Positions 33,634 to 42,189 of a DNA stretch of 64,000 nucleotides are shown here, in pieces; the stretch's first letter is position 1, and each line of letters begins with the position of its first letter. The notes beneath the pieces were generated by a model. The model saw only the letters and a list, made by a program, of their open reading frames with translations. It was not told the origin of the DNA and made no database searches. A program made the translations under genes and the position numbers. Origin of the DNA: Octadecabacter sp. SW4 (GTDB taxonomy: Bacteria > Pseudomonadota > Alphaproteobacteria > Rhodobacterales > Rhodobacteraceae). The stretch is from NCBI RefSeq assembly GCF_008065155.1, contig NZ_CP042819.1, forward strand, positions 2,362,922-2,426,921. Direction: 5' to 3'.

Positions 33634-34614
33634 ATGACCAAAAAAACTCGCAACTTTTATCTGGCACCGATTTGCGGCGCTTTCCTTTACGTGTGGATGG
33701 CAAGCGCGGTGGCCGCCGAGTGCGGATACTTCAAGCCGCTTGGTGATTTGACGGCACAGATGCGATCGCTGGTGACTGGACAGACCCCGCAGGGGGCTGC
33801 AAGCGCGCGGCGCGTGGCCCGTCATGTTCAAGCCGTCGACTCTCGCGAAGTTGGACAGCAGCTATTGGAAATTAACCGCTTTACCCAAGTCCAGCATGTC
33901 GAACAGCTCGTCGCGACCGCCGAGGCGTATTCACGAACGATGCACCTCACCAATACGGTCGCATTGGTACGAAATATCCAATACTTAGAAGGGCTTTTCG
34001 AATTGGTTTGTGGTTCGCAGCAGGAAGACCAGGCGATTCGCGGCGGGCTTGGTTCAAGTCGCATAGGTCACCTCACCGCACTCATTGAAGACATGCGAGG
34101 CTTCTTCAAAGTTTGCCTGTTGGTCATCTTTCTGGCTGGCGTTGTGGGATTGCTTTTTTCGCTGCGCTACGTTGTCCTTCTTATCGTCGGATTTGTGCAC
34201 CACAAGAAGTTCTGCCGCATTCCAGCCCAGCTTCGCGGAGACAGCCAGCTGTTCAAAGGCAAAGTGACGCGCGCTGGCCTAAATGGCGTCCGGTTTGAGT
34301 TTGAAACCGATGCCGAGGCAAAGCGCCTCACGGATCTGACGGCCAGCCCGGGCTTTGTCTACTTTGATCTGTTAATCGACGACCAGCATTGGCCTGTGTT
34401 TGTTGACAGATTTCAGAAGTTCTTTGTCCCGCTATATTTTCTTGAAAGACTCAAGCAAGATGAGTTGAAAAAACTCCTCACCAAGTCGACGCGCGCGACA
34501 CATAGTGCCCCGGCAATCGGGCATCCATCAAATCGGCGGGTTTGGCGCGCGCAGATCAAAAAGCGCAAGGCCGAAATCAAGAATGTCACGCGACACCGAT
34601 CGACTTCTTGTTAA
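33634..34614 (+). CDS. Membrane protein with possible PilZ-like C-terminus
   Basis: 326 aa: signal peptide (AFLYVWMASAVAA), a periplasmic helical region (about 30-150) with two cysteines, a hydrophobic block (VCLLVIFLAGVVGLLF and YVVLLIVGFV), then a cytoplasmic domain CRIPAQL...GKVTRAGLNGVRFEF that recalls PilZ (RxxR with D/N-x-S-x-x-G), though the key residues are not standard. Binding of cyclic-di-GMP is therefore doubtful. Ribosome site GGAA before ATG. Confidence 0.72.
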   Translation: MTKKTRNFYLAPICGAFLYVWMASAVAAECGYFKPLGDLTAQMRSLVTGQTPQGAASARRVARHVQAVDSREVGQQLLEINRFTQVQHVEQLVATAEAYSRTMHLTNTVALVRNIQYLEGLFELVCGSQQEDQAIRGGLGSSRIGHLTALIEDMRGFFKVCLLVIFLAGVVGLLFSLRYVVLLIVGFVHHKKFCRIPAQLRGDSQLFKGKVTRAGLNGVRFEFETDAEAKRLTDLTASPGFVYFDLLIDDQHWPVFVDRFQKFFVPLYFLERLKQDELKKLLTKSTRATHSAPAIGHPSNRRVWRAQIKKRKAEIKNVTRHRSTSC

Positions 34615-34886
34615 GTGGCCCAATACTTCGGGCCTTGGCACAGCATGCTTTTGGGTTCATCGCGACCACGTTTCTACCTCAATGGACGACGCAAAGGTCA
34701 CATTACGGACGGTGCCATGATCGCAAAATCGATCTCTGCGGAAATACCTTTTACCTTCAATGGCGCGCCCCTCCGCGCCATGCAATGTAGCCAACTTTGA
34801 CCGCGCAGGAACGCGCCATTCGCGATGGCAAAGGCACGCCTGATCGCACAAAATTCGCCCGGGAAACGCGGCGCCACCGCATGCCG
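34615..34886. other. Spacer before modC end
   Basis: 272 bp between convergent genes without a recognisable feature. Confidence 0.35.
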
Positions 34887-35981
34887 TTATCGCGCCATCC
34901 GATCGCGTCCTGTGTCGCCCGTAGCAACATCATGCGCGGCAATCGCGGTTGCTTTGAGAAGGGCAAAGACCTCCATGCCTTCGACCAGACCCATCGCCGC
35001 TGCTGACCGGCGCGTGACCCGCGCCAACAGCCTGTCGTTGCCGGATTGCAGACCGACAGCCACACCCGGTCCGCGCCCTTGGGTGATGCCGGTGATTTCG
35101 GCCTTGATGACATTCAGCGCGCTCATCCCTGTCGGGCGCTGCAACGACAGGATCACCTCTTGGGCGGGCACGCGCACGCGCACAAGTGTCCCAACCGGTC
35201 CCAATTCTCCCGGCAACAGCAACTGCCCTTTGCTGATCGTCACGGTGGTCAGTTGATCCCCGGCATCATAGGCCATCACCCGCCCGCTAATCACCGCCCC
35301 AGCATCATTTGCGCCAAGGTAGGGCACCGCTACGGGGCTGCTGAGAACATCGTCAATCGGGCCGGACAGGCGCACCTGCCCGTGATCCATCAGCACGATA
35401 TGATTGGCCAGCCGCGCAACTTCCGACACATCATGGCTGACATAAATGATTGGCAAATCGGTGCTATCACGCAGGCGTTCGAGATAGGGCATGATCTCGG
35501 CTTTGCGGGGGGAATCGAGGGCGCTGAGGGGTTCATCAAGCAATAAAAGACGCGGGTTGCGCATCAGGGCACGGCCAAGCGCCACGCGCTGGCGTTCCCC
35601 CCCTGACAGACGGTCCGGTCGCCGCTCGAGCAGCCCCGACAGCCCCAGCATTTGCACCACCTGATCCGCGTTGTGCTGCCCGCCATAAGCCAGATTGCGC
35701 GCAACGCTCATATGCGGAAAAAGGCGCGCATCCTGAAACACATAGCCGACTTCGCGCCGCGCCACAGGCACATTGATCCGCCCCACCGAGTCAAACAGCA
35801 CCCTGTCCCCGACCGTGATCCGCCCCTGCGATGGGCGCAACAGCCCCGCAATTGCATTGATCACCGTGGTCTTTCCAGACCCCGAGGGGCCGAACAGCGC
35901 TGTCAACCCGACGGGCGCGTCAAACGTCGCATCCAGCGCAAAGCCATCAAAGGCATGTTTCAGTTCAACATGCAGGGTCAT
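34887..35981 (-). CDS. modC: Molybdate ABC transporter ATPase ModC
   Basis: 364 aa. Walker A GPSGSGKT (31-38), signature LSGGERQRVALGRAL (125-139), Walker B LLLLDE (145-150), then a C-terminal TOBE/Mop-like region (VISGRVMAYDAGDQLTTV, MSALNVIKAEITGI) typical of ModC, where it senses or binds molybdate. Start overlaps modB stop by ATGA. Supplies molybdenum for Mo-cofactor enzymes. Confidence 0.95.
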   Translation of the reverse strand: MTLHVELKHAFDGFALDATFDAPVGLTALFGPSGSGKTTVINAIAGLLRPSQGRITVGDRVLFDSVGRINVPVARREVGYVFQDARLFPHMSVARNLAYGGQHNADQVVQMLGLSGLLERRPDRLSGGERQRVALGRALMRNPRLLLLDEPLSALDSPRKAEIMPYLERLRDSTDLPIIYVSHDVSEVARLANHIVLMDHGQVRLSGPIDDVLSSPVAVPYLGANDAGAVISGRVMAYDAGDQLTTVTISKGQLLLPGELGPVGTLVRVRVPAQEVILSLQRPTGMSALNVIKAEITGITQGRGPGVAVGLQSGNDRLLARVTRRSAAAMGLVEGMEVFALLKATAIAAHDVATGDTGRDRMAR

Positions 35982-36670
35982 AGCCCGCCCCCGCGCAAGC
36001 GCCGCGACAAAAGTTCCGATATAATCAGCGCGCCCATCGCGATGACAATAGAGACCACCGCCAGGCGCAGGGCCAACGGCTCGCCCCCCGGCACCTCAAG
36101 CAACAAATCAATCGCCAGCGGAATGGTCCGGGTCTGACCGGGGATGTTGGACACAAAGGTGATCGTTGCGCCGAATTCGCCCATCGCCTTGGCAAATCCC
36201 AGCACCGCACCGACGATAATTCCGGGCAAGATCAGCGGCAGGGTGATCGTCGTGAAGACCCGCAGGCGGGATGCGCCAAGGGTCGCCGCTGCCTCTTCAA
36301 GGTTGCGATCGACCGCTTCGACGCCCAGCCGGATTGCGCGCACCATCAAGGGGAACCCCATGATCGCCGCCGCCAGCGCCGCGCCGGTCCAGCGAAAGGC
36401 GAAAATCAGGCCGAACAGGTCCTCGAAGGCCTGCCCCAGGGGGCCGTTGCGCCCAAAGCCCAACAGCAACAAATACCCCGTGACAACCGGCGGCATGACC
36501 AATGGCAGATGCACGAGGACATTTAGCAACCCACGCCCCCAGAACCGTCCGCGCGCCAGCAACAGCGCCACACCGATCCCGAGCGGCAGACTGATCAGCG
36601 TGGCCCAAAGCGCGACCTTGACCGACAACCACACGGCCGCCCATTCTGCGGGGCCAAGGAAATCAACCAT
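35978..36670 (-). CDS. modB: Molybdate ABC transporter permease ModB
   Basis: 230 aa with about five membrane helices and the BPD permease EAA loop EEAAATLGASRLRVFTTIT-LPLILPGI. The N-terminus (FLGPAEWAAVWLSVKVALWA) matches ModB. Overlaps modA by 8 nt. Confidence 0.94.
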   Translation of the reverse strand: MVDFLGPAEWAAVWLSVKVALWATLISLPLGIGVALLLARGRFWGRGLLNVLVHLPLVMPPVVTGYLLLLGFGRNGPLGQAFEDLFGLIFAFRWTGAALAAAIMGFPLMVRAIRLGVEAVDRNLEEAAATLGASRLRVFTTITLPLILPGIIVGAVLGFAKAMGEFGATITFVSNIPGQTRTIPLAIDLLLEVPGGEPLALRLAVVSIVIAMGALIISELLSRRLRGGGL

Positions 36671-37421
36671 CCTGCGCCACGCTTGTCAGCCCGTGCGCCA
36701 CCATCACCTCCTGCCCGGCGACACTGCGCAAGAAAAGCAGAAAATCAGCCACCTCGGCGGCCTTGGCGGTGCGCAAGACGGCTGCGGGATAGCGAATGGC
36801 AGGGTGGCTTTCGGGTGGAAAGGTGGCCGCGATGACCAGCTCTGGCGCGACCAATGCATCCGATGCATAAACAACGCCCAAAGGCGCCTCGCCGATCTGC
36901 ACAAGACGCAGGGCTGCGCGCACATTGGCGGTTTGCGCGACACGGGGGGCAAGACGATCCCACAGGCCAAGGGAGTCGAGCGCCGCTTTGCCATAAATCC
37001 CCGCAGGCACCGCATCGACCAGCGCCATCGCAAGGGGGCGATCCCCAAGGCGGGCCAGAATACCGGCGGGTGCGGCCAGATCGACCGGCGGCCCGCCTGC
37101 CGCCACCAGCACAAGGCGATTGCCGGCGATATCGGCGCGTGTGCCTTCAATGATCAGATTTGACGCCTCGACCTGATCCATCCAGTCGGCACTGGCGGAA
37201 ACGAACATATCCGCAGGCGCGCCCTGCATGATCTGGCGGGCAAGGGCGGAACTGGCGGCAAATGAAAACACCACATCATGGCCGCTTGCATCACTCCAGA
37301 TCGTCGCGGCATCCTCAAGCGCGTCTTTCATACTGGCGGCGGCGAAAACGGTAACGGTCTCGGCGCGCGCGCCACCCGCCAAACCGATCAAAGCCGCTGC
37401 TATGACACCCATCCATTTCAT
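36663..37421 (-). CDS. modA: Molybdate-binding periplasmic protein ModA
   Basis: 252 aa from ATG 37421, which gives a clean signal peptide (MKWMGVIAAALIGLAGGARA); ATG 37442 is an alternative 7 codons upstream. TVTVFAAASMKDALEDAATI and FSFAASSALARQIMQGAPAD are the SBP_bac_11 ligand-site motifs (SS contacting oxyanion). First gene of modABC. No ModE site recognised upstream. Confidence 0.93.
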   Translation of the reverse strand: MKWMGVIAAALIGLAGGARAETVTVFAAASMKDALEDAATIWSDASGHDVVFSFAASSALARQIMQGAPADMFVSASADWMDQVEASNLIIEGTRADIAGNRLVLVAAGGPPVDLAAPAGILARLGDRPLAMALVDAVPAGIYGKAALDSLGLWDRLAPRVAQTANVRAALRLVQIGEAPLGVVYASDALVAPELVIAATFPPESHPAIRYPAAVLRTAKAAEVADFLLFLRSVAGQEVMVAHGLTSVAQDG

Positions 37422-37547
37422 GGCCGAAACATCGCCCCCCATCCCCGCATTGGCAAGAGGGGTCGGGCAACTGTTTCAAGGGTTTGCAAGTCGCCGCTTG
37501 TTCTTTAGGTTGGATACACGGGCGGTGAAACAATTGCAGCGAAAGCG

Positions 37548-38015
37548 ATGACACTTCACAAAAGCGGGCAACCCCGCATGAAACTTGACGGCGCACATAA
37601 GAGCGATGTGCGCACACAATTTGCCGCCCTGTGCTATCGTATTCACAACGGCAAGGTCGAATTTTGCCTGATCACCAGCCGCAACGCGGGGCGCTGGATC
37701 ATTCCCAAAGGCTGGCCAATGGATGGCACAACGCCAGCCAAGGCCGCCGCGACCGAAGCCTTTGAAGAAGCCGGGCTTGAGGGCAAGATGCATGCCCAAT
37801 CCCTTGGTGTTTTCACCTACGAAAAGGAAATCACCGACGGGACCACCCCCTGCCTTGCGATTGTCTATGCGCTGCGGGTGAAAACGGTGCTGTCAGACTG
37901 GCCCGAACGCCGACAGCGCCGCCGCAAGTGGTTCAGCCGCAAAAAGGCCGCCGCGCGGATATCCAACCTTGAATTGCAGCAGATGATCCTGAAATTCGAC
38001 CCCACCCAGCTTTAG
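37548..38015 (+). CDS. Nudix hydrolase
   Basis: 155 aa. Nudix box GWPMDGTTPAKAAATEAFEE-AGLEG: the core EAFEEAG (REUxEExG) is present, with T in place of the first Glu and of the Arg, as in some diphosphoinositol-polyphosphate-type members. RWIIPKGWPMDG supports that subgroup. Divergent from modA. Confidence 0.9.
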   Translation: MTLHKSGQPRMKLDGAHKSDVRTQFAALCYRIHNGKVEFCLITSRNAGRWIIPKGWPMDGTTPAKAAATEAFEEAGLEGKMHAQSLGVFTYEKEITDGTTPCLAIVYALRVKTVLSDWPERRQRRRKWFSRKKAAARISNLELQQMILKFDPTQL

Positions 38016-38078
38016 CGACCTTTGCACCGGCCCTTGGACGCTCTATCTATAGGGTGTCGTTCCATTTCAGGCCCCGCC

Positions 38079-38492
38079 ATGATCCGCTTTGATCTCAAAT
38101 GCAGTGCTGACCACCACTTTGATAGCTGGTTCCAGTCAGGTGCGGGTTTCGAGACCCTGCGCGCAACCGGTATGCTGACCTGCCCGACCTGCGGATCGAC
38201 CCAGGTGGAAAAGGCGCTGATGGCCCCGCCCCTGGCCAAAACTGTCAAAGGCCCCTTGCATTCCAAAGAGACTGACGCCGAAAAAGCGCTTGCCAAAATG
38301 CGCCACGAGGTCGAGACCACATCGGACTACGTCGGCCTGCAATTCGCCAGCGAGGCGCGCAAGATGCACGATGGCGACAGCCCCGAACGCCCGATCTACG
38401 GCGAAGCTCGCGCCGAGGATGCCCGCAAACTGCTAGAAGATGGCATTCCCGTCCTTCCCCTGCCCTTTATGCCCAAACGCAACACGAATTGA
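38079..38492 (+). CDS. DUF1178 family protein
   Basis: 137 aa starting MIRFDLKCSADHHFDSWFQS, with CPTCGS (zinc-ribbon-like pair), VEKALMAPPL and the C-terminal AEDARKLLEDGIPVLPLP, the full signature of DUF1178. Two N-terminal Cys/His plus CPTC suggest a zinc site. Function unknown. Downstream of the Nudix gene, as in related genomes. Confidence 0.93.
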   Translation: MIRFDLKCSADHHFDSWFQSGAGFETLRATGMLTCPTCGSTQVEKALMAPPLAKTVKGPLHSKETDAEKALAKMRHEVETTSDYVGLQFASEARKMHDGDSPERPIYGEARAEDARKLLEDGIPVLPLPFMPKRNTN

Positions 38493-38501
38493 GGCCGACC
38501 C

Positions 38502-39149
38502 ATGACAACCCTGATTACCGGTGCGAACCGTGGCATTGGCCGCGCCTTGCTGGACCAATCCCGCGCCGCTGGCGAACAGAGCTTTGGCACTGCGCGCACG
38601 GTGTCCGATGATCTGTTGCAACTGGACGTAACCGATGCGGCATCGCTGGCCACCTTGGCGCAGACCTTGCGCGACCGCCCGATCGACCTGCTGGTATGCA
38701 ACGCCGGTGTTTATCTGGACAAAGGTGATGCGCTGGACCACGGCTATGGCGCCGACAAATGGGCCGATACATTCGCGACCAATGTTACCGGTGTTTTCAT
38801 GACGATCCAGACGTTGCTGCGCAACCTGCGCGCGGCACAAAATGCCCGCATTGCGATCATTTCCAGCCAGATGGCATCGGACACCCATGCCCCCGGCGGC
38901 AGCTATATCTACCGCGCCTCCAAGGCCGCCGCGCTGAACCTCGGGCGCAATCTGGCCAGCGATCTCAAGCCCGAAGGCATCGCCGTGGGCATCTATCACC
39001 CCGGTTGGGTGCAAACCGATATGGGCGGCGCAGGGGCCGCGATCACCGTGGACGAGGCCGCAGCAGGGCTTCTTGAACGCTTTGCCACCCTGAACACCGC
39101 CACCACAGGGTGTTTTGAAACATGGAACGGGCGCGCGCACGCCTTTTGA
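38502..39149 (+). CDS. Short-chain dehydrogenase/reductase
   Basis: 215 aa. NAD(P) motif [11 protein letters not shown] (7-17), NAGVYL, catalytic Ser in IISSQMAS and [11 protein letters not shown] (Y-x-x-x-K). Atypically short linkers, like the CsgA/sniffer type. Starts 9 bp after the DUF1178 gene. Substrate not predictable. Confidence 0.92.
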   Translation: MTTLITGANRGIGRALLDQSRAAGEQSFGTARTVSDDLLQLDVTDAASLATLAQTLRDRPIDLLVCNAGVYLDKGDALDHGYGADKWADTFATNVTGVFMTIQTLLRNLRAAQNARIAIISSQMASDTHAPGGSYIYRASKAAALNLGRNLASDLKPEGIAVGIYHPGWVQTDMGGAGAAITVDEAAAGLLERFATLNTATTGCFETWNGRAHAF

Positions 39150-39248
39150 CGCCGTTTCCCAGCGCCTGACCACCCGCCCCGAACCTGCCCCATTGCTCTT
39201 GACCGCCGCGCCGCTTATGAGGGCTGCGACCTTAAGTAAGGGAGCGTT

Positions 39249-40484
39249 ATGCCCGTTCTTGTAATGAAATTCGGCGGCACATCTGTTGCCACGGTTGATC
39301 GTATCCACCGCGCAGCCAAGCGTGTGGGCGTTGAAGTGGCCAAGGGCTACGACGTGATCGTCATTGTCTCTGCCATGTCGGGCGAAACCAACAAGCTGGT
39401 TGGCTTTGTCAACGATACCTCGCCACTTTATGACGCCCGTGAATATGACGCGGTGGTCAGCAGCGGTGAAAACGTCACCGCCGGACTTATGGCCCTGACC
39501 TTGCAGGAAATGGACGTGCCCGCGCGCAGCTGGCAGGGCTGGCAGGTGCCGGTCAAGACCACCAGCGCCCACTCCAACGCCCGGATCGAGGACATCCCGA
39601 CCGACAATATCATGGCCAAGTTCGGCGAAGGTATGCGCGTGGCGGTGGTTGCCGGTTTCCAGGGCGTCAGCCCCGAAGGGCGCATCACAACGCTGGGCCG
39701 TGGCGGGTCAGACACCACCGCTGTCGCCTTTGCCGCTGCATTCAACGCAGAGCGCTGCGATATCTACACGGATGTCGACGGCGTTTACACCACCGATCCG
39801 CGCATCACGTCAAAGGCCCGCAAGCTGGACAAGATCGCGTTCGAGGAAATGCTGGAACTTGCGTCCTTGGGCGCGAAAGTGTTGCAAACACGGTCAGTGG
39901 AACTGGCCATGCGCTTCAAGGTGCGCCTGCGGGTGCTGTCATCATTCGAAGAACAATCCGACGAGGCCGGCACTCTCGTCTGTGACGAGGAGGAAATCAT
40001 GGAATCCAACGTAGTGGCCGGTGTGGCCTATTCCCGCGACGAAGCGAAAATGACACTGATTTCGGTGGCCGACCGCCCCGGCATCGCCGCCGCGATCTTC
40101 ATGCCCCTGTCAGAGGCAGGGGTGAACGTCGATATGATCGTCCAGAACATTTCCGAAGAAGGGCGCACGGACATGACGTTTTCCTGCCCCGTCGATCAGG
40201 TGAAACGCGCCGAAAAGGCGATGAATGCAGCCAAGGAAAGCGGCAGCATCAACTTTCACGATCTGGTCGCCGACGAAGGCGTGGCCAAGGTCTCGGTCGT
40301 CGGCATCGGCATGCGCAGCCACACTGGTGTCGCCGCCAAGATGTTCGAAGTCCTGTCCAAAGAGGGCGTGAACATCAAGGTCATCACCACATCCGAGATC
40401 AAGATTTCGGTGCTGATCGACCGCAAATATATGGAACTGGCCGTGCAGGCCCTGCATGACGCGTTCGAGTTGGAGAAGGCTTAG
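39249..40484 (+). CDS. lysC: Aspartate kinase
   Basis: 411 aa. KFGGTSVATVDRI at 7-19, kinase motif TLGRGGSDTTAVAFA, ATP-site YTDVDGVYTTDPR, then two ACT domains (MTLISVADRPGIAAAIF, VSVVGIGMRSHTGVAAKMF). First step of Lys, Thr and Met synthesis; the ACT domains bring feedback inhibition. Ribosome site AAGGGAGCG. thrC lies on the same replicon at 56001. Confidence 0.96.
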   Translation: MPVLVMKFGGTSVATVDRIHRAAKRVGVEVAKGYDVIVIVSAMSGETNKLVGFVNDTSPLYDAREYDAVVSSGENVTAGLMALTLQEMDVPARSWQGWQVPVKTTSAHSNARIEDIPTDNIMAKFGEGMRVAVVAGFQGVSPEGRITTLGRGGSDTTAVAFAAAFNAERCDIYTDVDGVYTTDPRITSKARKLDKIAFEEMLELASLGAKVLQTRSVELAMRFKVRLRVLSSFEEQSDEAGTLVCDEEEIMESNVVAGVAYSRDEAKMTLISVADRPGIAAAIFMPLSEAGVNVDMIVQNISEEGRTDMTFSCPVDQVKRAEKAMNAAKESGSINFHDLVADEGVAKVSVVGIGMRSHTGVAAKMFEVLSKEGVNIKVITTSEIKISVLIDRKYMELAVQALHDAFELEKA

Positions 40485-40531
40485 GGCACCAACGCGGTCT
40501 TCGGTTTCCCAACAACAGGGATGACGTCCAA

Positions 40532-40867
40532 ATGAATGTGGTAGTTAGGGCCCCTTGGACTGTCGTGTTTTGCTTGTGGCTTACTGCGTTTCTATTTTCG
40601 GGTACTCTGGTTGCCATAGGTGGAGCGGGAATTGTTTCAGCAATTGCCCTTTCGGTCGGGACAACCGCTTATCAATCTAGGATTGCGCGGCAGGGGAAAC
40701 CCTACGTGCTTCAGAAAGAAGTAATCCGAATTGCTTTTCTTAAACCACAGTCATTAGGGACCTTGAGCGCAGTACTTATCAGGGTTTTCTATCCTGCTTT
40801 CTTTGCTTCCATTCTGGCCATGATCTTGAAGAAGACTGCGTTTGAATGGTTTGGATTAGCTGGTTAG
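40532..40867 (+). CDS. Small membrane protein, unknown
   Basis: 111 aa with hydrophobic segments (VVFCLWLTAFLFSGTLVAIG, GIVSAIALSV, AVLIRVFYPAFFASILAMIL). No family recognised. The base composition is clearly more AT-rich than its neighbours, suggesting transfer. It sits between lysC and the globin locus, separating the usual lysC-ptsP pair. Confidence 0.65.
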   Translation: MNVVVRAPWTVVFCLWLTAFLFSGTLVAIGGAGIVSAIALSVGTTAYQSRIARQGKPYVLQKEVIRIAFLKPQSLGTLSAVLIRVFYPAFFASILAMILKKTAFEWFGLAG

Positions 40868-40948
40868 TGGACACCTTAGGTGGGCCGCCGCCTTGAAGTT
40901 TCCGGCCATCCAATACTATTTTCTTCGCCCGGCACCGCCGGGCAGCCC

Positions 40949-40964
40949 CCGACCGCCCCCATGG
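40949..40964. other. GC-rich hairpin after the membrane protein gene
   Basis: CCGCCC-CCAT-GGGCGG, perfect 6-bp stem, in a stretch between convergent genes; possible terminator without a T-run. Confidence 0.4.
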
Positions 40965-41023
40965 GCGGGGGCTTCACCCCCACCCGCGGTCGCGGACTGC
41001 CCTCAATCTGACTGCTGAAAACC

Positions 41024-41428
41024 CTAAACCCCGCCGAACCGCGGCACGTCATCCGCCTGTTGCTGCGGCAATCCATAGCTCAATCCCCGTCCGATCCTAT
41101 GCGCCCGCGCTGACCAACCCCGCGCCAACAAGGGCGGCAGTTCTGCGGTCAAAACCTGATCAAACAGCGCCAGCCAGACGGGGAAATGCGCCGTGCGGAC
41201 ATTGCCGGCCTGCGCGTGGACCTGCATCGGGTTGCCGTCATAAACCTGCTGCAACAACAATGCGTTACGCCAAAACCGGCCGATCTTTTCCTCGTGGGTC
41301 GGCCAATCGGTGATATGCGCCGCAAAGACGGGGCCAAGGGTCGCATCGGCCCGCACGCGCGCGTAAAACCGCGTCACGACCGCATCAATCTGCGCCTCGC
41401 TGACGGCAATGCGCGGCGGCAGGGTCAT
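41024..41428 (-). CDS. Group III truncated haemoglobin
   Basis: 134 aa from ATG 41428. FYARVRADATLGPVFAAHI, DWPTHEEKIGRFWRNALLL and proximal His in TAHFPVWLALF match group III truncated globins. Such proteins bind O2 or NO. Overlaps the 51-aa membrane gene (ATGA) and is transcribed divergently from an NsrR-like gene, consistent with nitrosative-stress response. Confidence 0.88.
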   Translation of the reverse strand: MTLPPRIAVSEAQIDAVVTRFYARVRADATLGPVFAAHITDWPTHEEKIGRFWRNALLLQQVYDGNPMQVHAQAGNVRTAHFPVWLALFDQVLTAELPPLLARGWSARAHRIGRGLSYGLPQQQADDVPRFGGV

Positions 41429-41580
41429 GCGACGACAATCCAGACGATAGCCAGGGCGACGCTCAGATAGACCAGCGTGTTGACCATCCAGCGGATCAAC
41501 GCGGCTTCTCCTTCGGGGTTCAAGCCCATCTTTTCGCAAACTTTGGTGCCGGGCCATAAAACGGCTTGAGAAAATGTCAT
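41425..41580 (-). CDS. Short membrane protein coupled to globin
   Basis: 51 aa, ATG 41580, stop 41425-41427. MTFSQAVLWPGTKVCEKMGL then EGEAALIRWMVNTLVYLSVA and LAIVWIVVA: a soluble Cys-containing N-terminus and one membrane helix. Overlap of ATGA with the globin start argues for real, coupled translation. Family not recognised; may anchor or assist the globin. Confidence 0.72.
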   Translation of the reverse strand: MTFSQAVLWPGTKVCEKMGLNPEGEAALIRWMVNTLVYLSVALAIVWIVVA

Positions 41581-41599
41581 CAGGTGCCCTTATGTGGTA

Positions 41600-41640
41600 T
41601 TTGAGATGCGGATTAACTAGCGCTTTTAAATACGCATTAC
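41600..41640. promoter_or_regulatory. Candidate NsrR-type operator region
   Basis: Between the divergent genes, GAGATGCGGATT (41603-41614) and the reverse AATGCGTATTTAAAA (41624-41638) resemble NsrR half-sites (AAGATGC-ATTT). ATGCG and CGCAT are 22 bp apart. Tentative. Confidence 0.4.
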
Positions 41641-41658
41641 AAATGCTAAATATACCCC

Positions 41659-42087
41659 ATGCATCTAGATAAATTCACCGACTACGCCCTGCGCATCCTG
41701 ATGACCCTTGCGGTGCGCGCGCCTGAACGGGTCGCCACATCGGATATCGCGGCGTTGTTTGATCTGTCCGACAACCACCTGTCCAAGGTCGCCACGGAAC
41801 TGGCGCATGCGGGTTTCGTGCAGTCCGAACGCGGGCGCGGCGGCGGCTTGACGCTGGCCCATTCGCCCGACCAGATCAGCATCGGTGCGGTCGTGCGCGC
41901 CGTAAAACGCAATGGCCCGGTGGTGGAATGTTTCGGCACGACATCAACCTGCCTGATTCTGCCCGCCTGCGGGCTGCGCGACCCGTTGGCACAGGCGCAA
42001 GAGGCGTTTTTTGCAACGCTTGATGGCTATACGCTGGCTGATGTGACATCGGCGCGGCGCGCGCTTTCAGACCTTCTGACACCATAA
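41659..42087 (+). CDS. nsrR: Rrf2-family regulator, NsrR-like
   Basis: 142 aa. Winged HTH DNHLSKVATELAHAGFVQSE and GRGGGLTLAHSPDQISIG, then three cysteines in VECFGTTSTCLILPACGL with NsrR spacing, the ligands for a NO-sensitive Fe-S cluster. It represses NO-detoxification genes in other bacteria; the divergent globin pair is the obvious target. Confidence 0.88.
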   Translation: MHLDKFTDYALRILMTLAVRAPERVATSDIAALFDLSDNHLSKVATELAHAGFVQSERGRGGGLTLAHSPDQISIGAVVRAVKRNGPVVECFGTTSTCLILPACGLRDPLAQAQEAFFATLDGYTLADVTSARRALSDLLTP

Positions 42088-42097
42088 GCAACCGCAA

Positions 42098-42118
42098 ACT
42101 GCCCAATTTTCGGGCAGT
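42098..42118. terminator. Hairpin after nsrR
   Basis: ACTGCCC-AATTTTC-GGGCAGT, perfect 7-bp stem with 7-nt loop, 10 bp after the stop codon; no T-run follows. Likely transcript end or processing site. Confidence 0.5.
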
Positions 42119-42189
42119 GCGCGGGCAACCTTTCCTCTCCCCCTCGGACGCCGACTCGCCTATAGGTAGGGCAATGAACTGGGGGCCAA

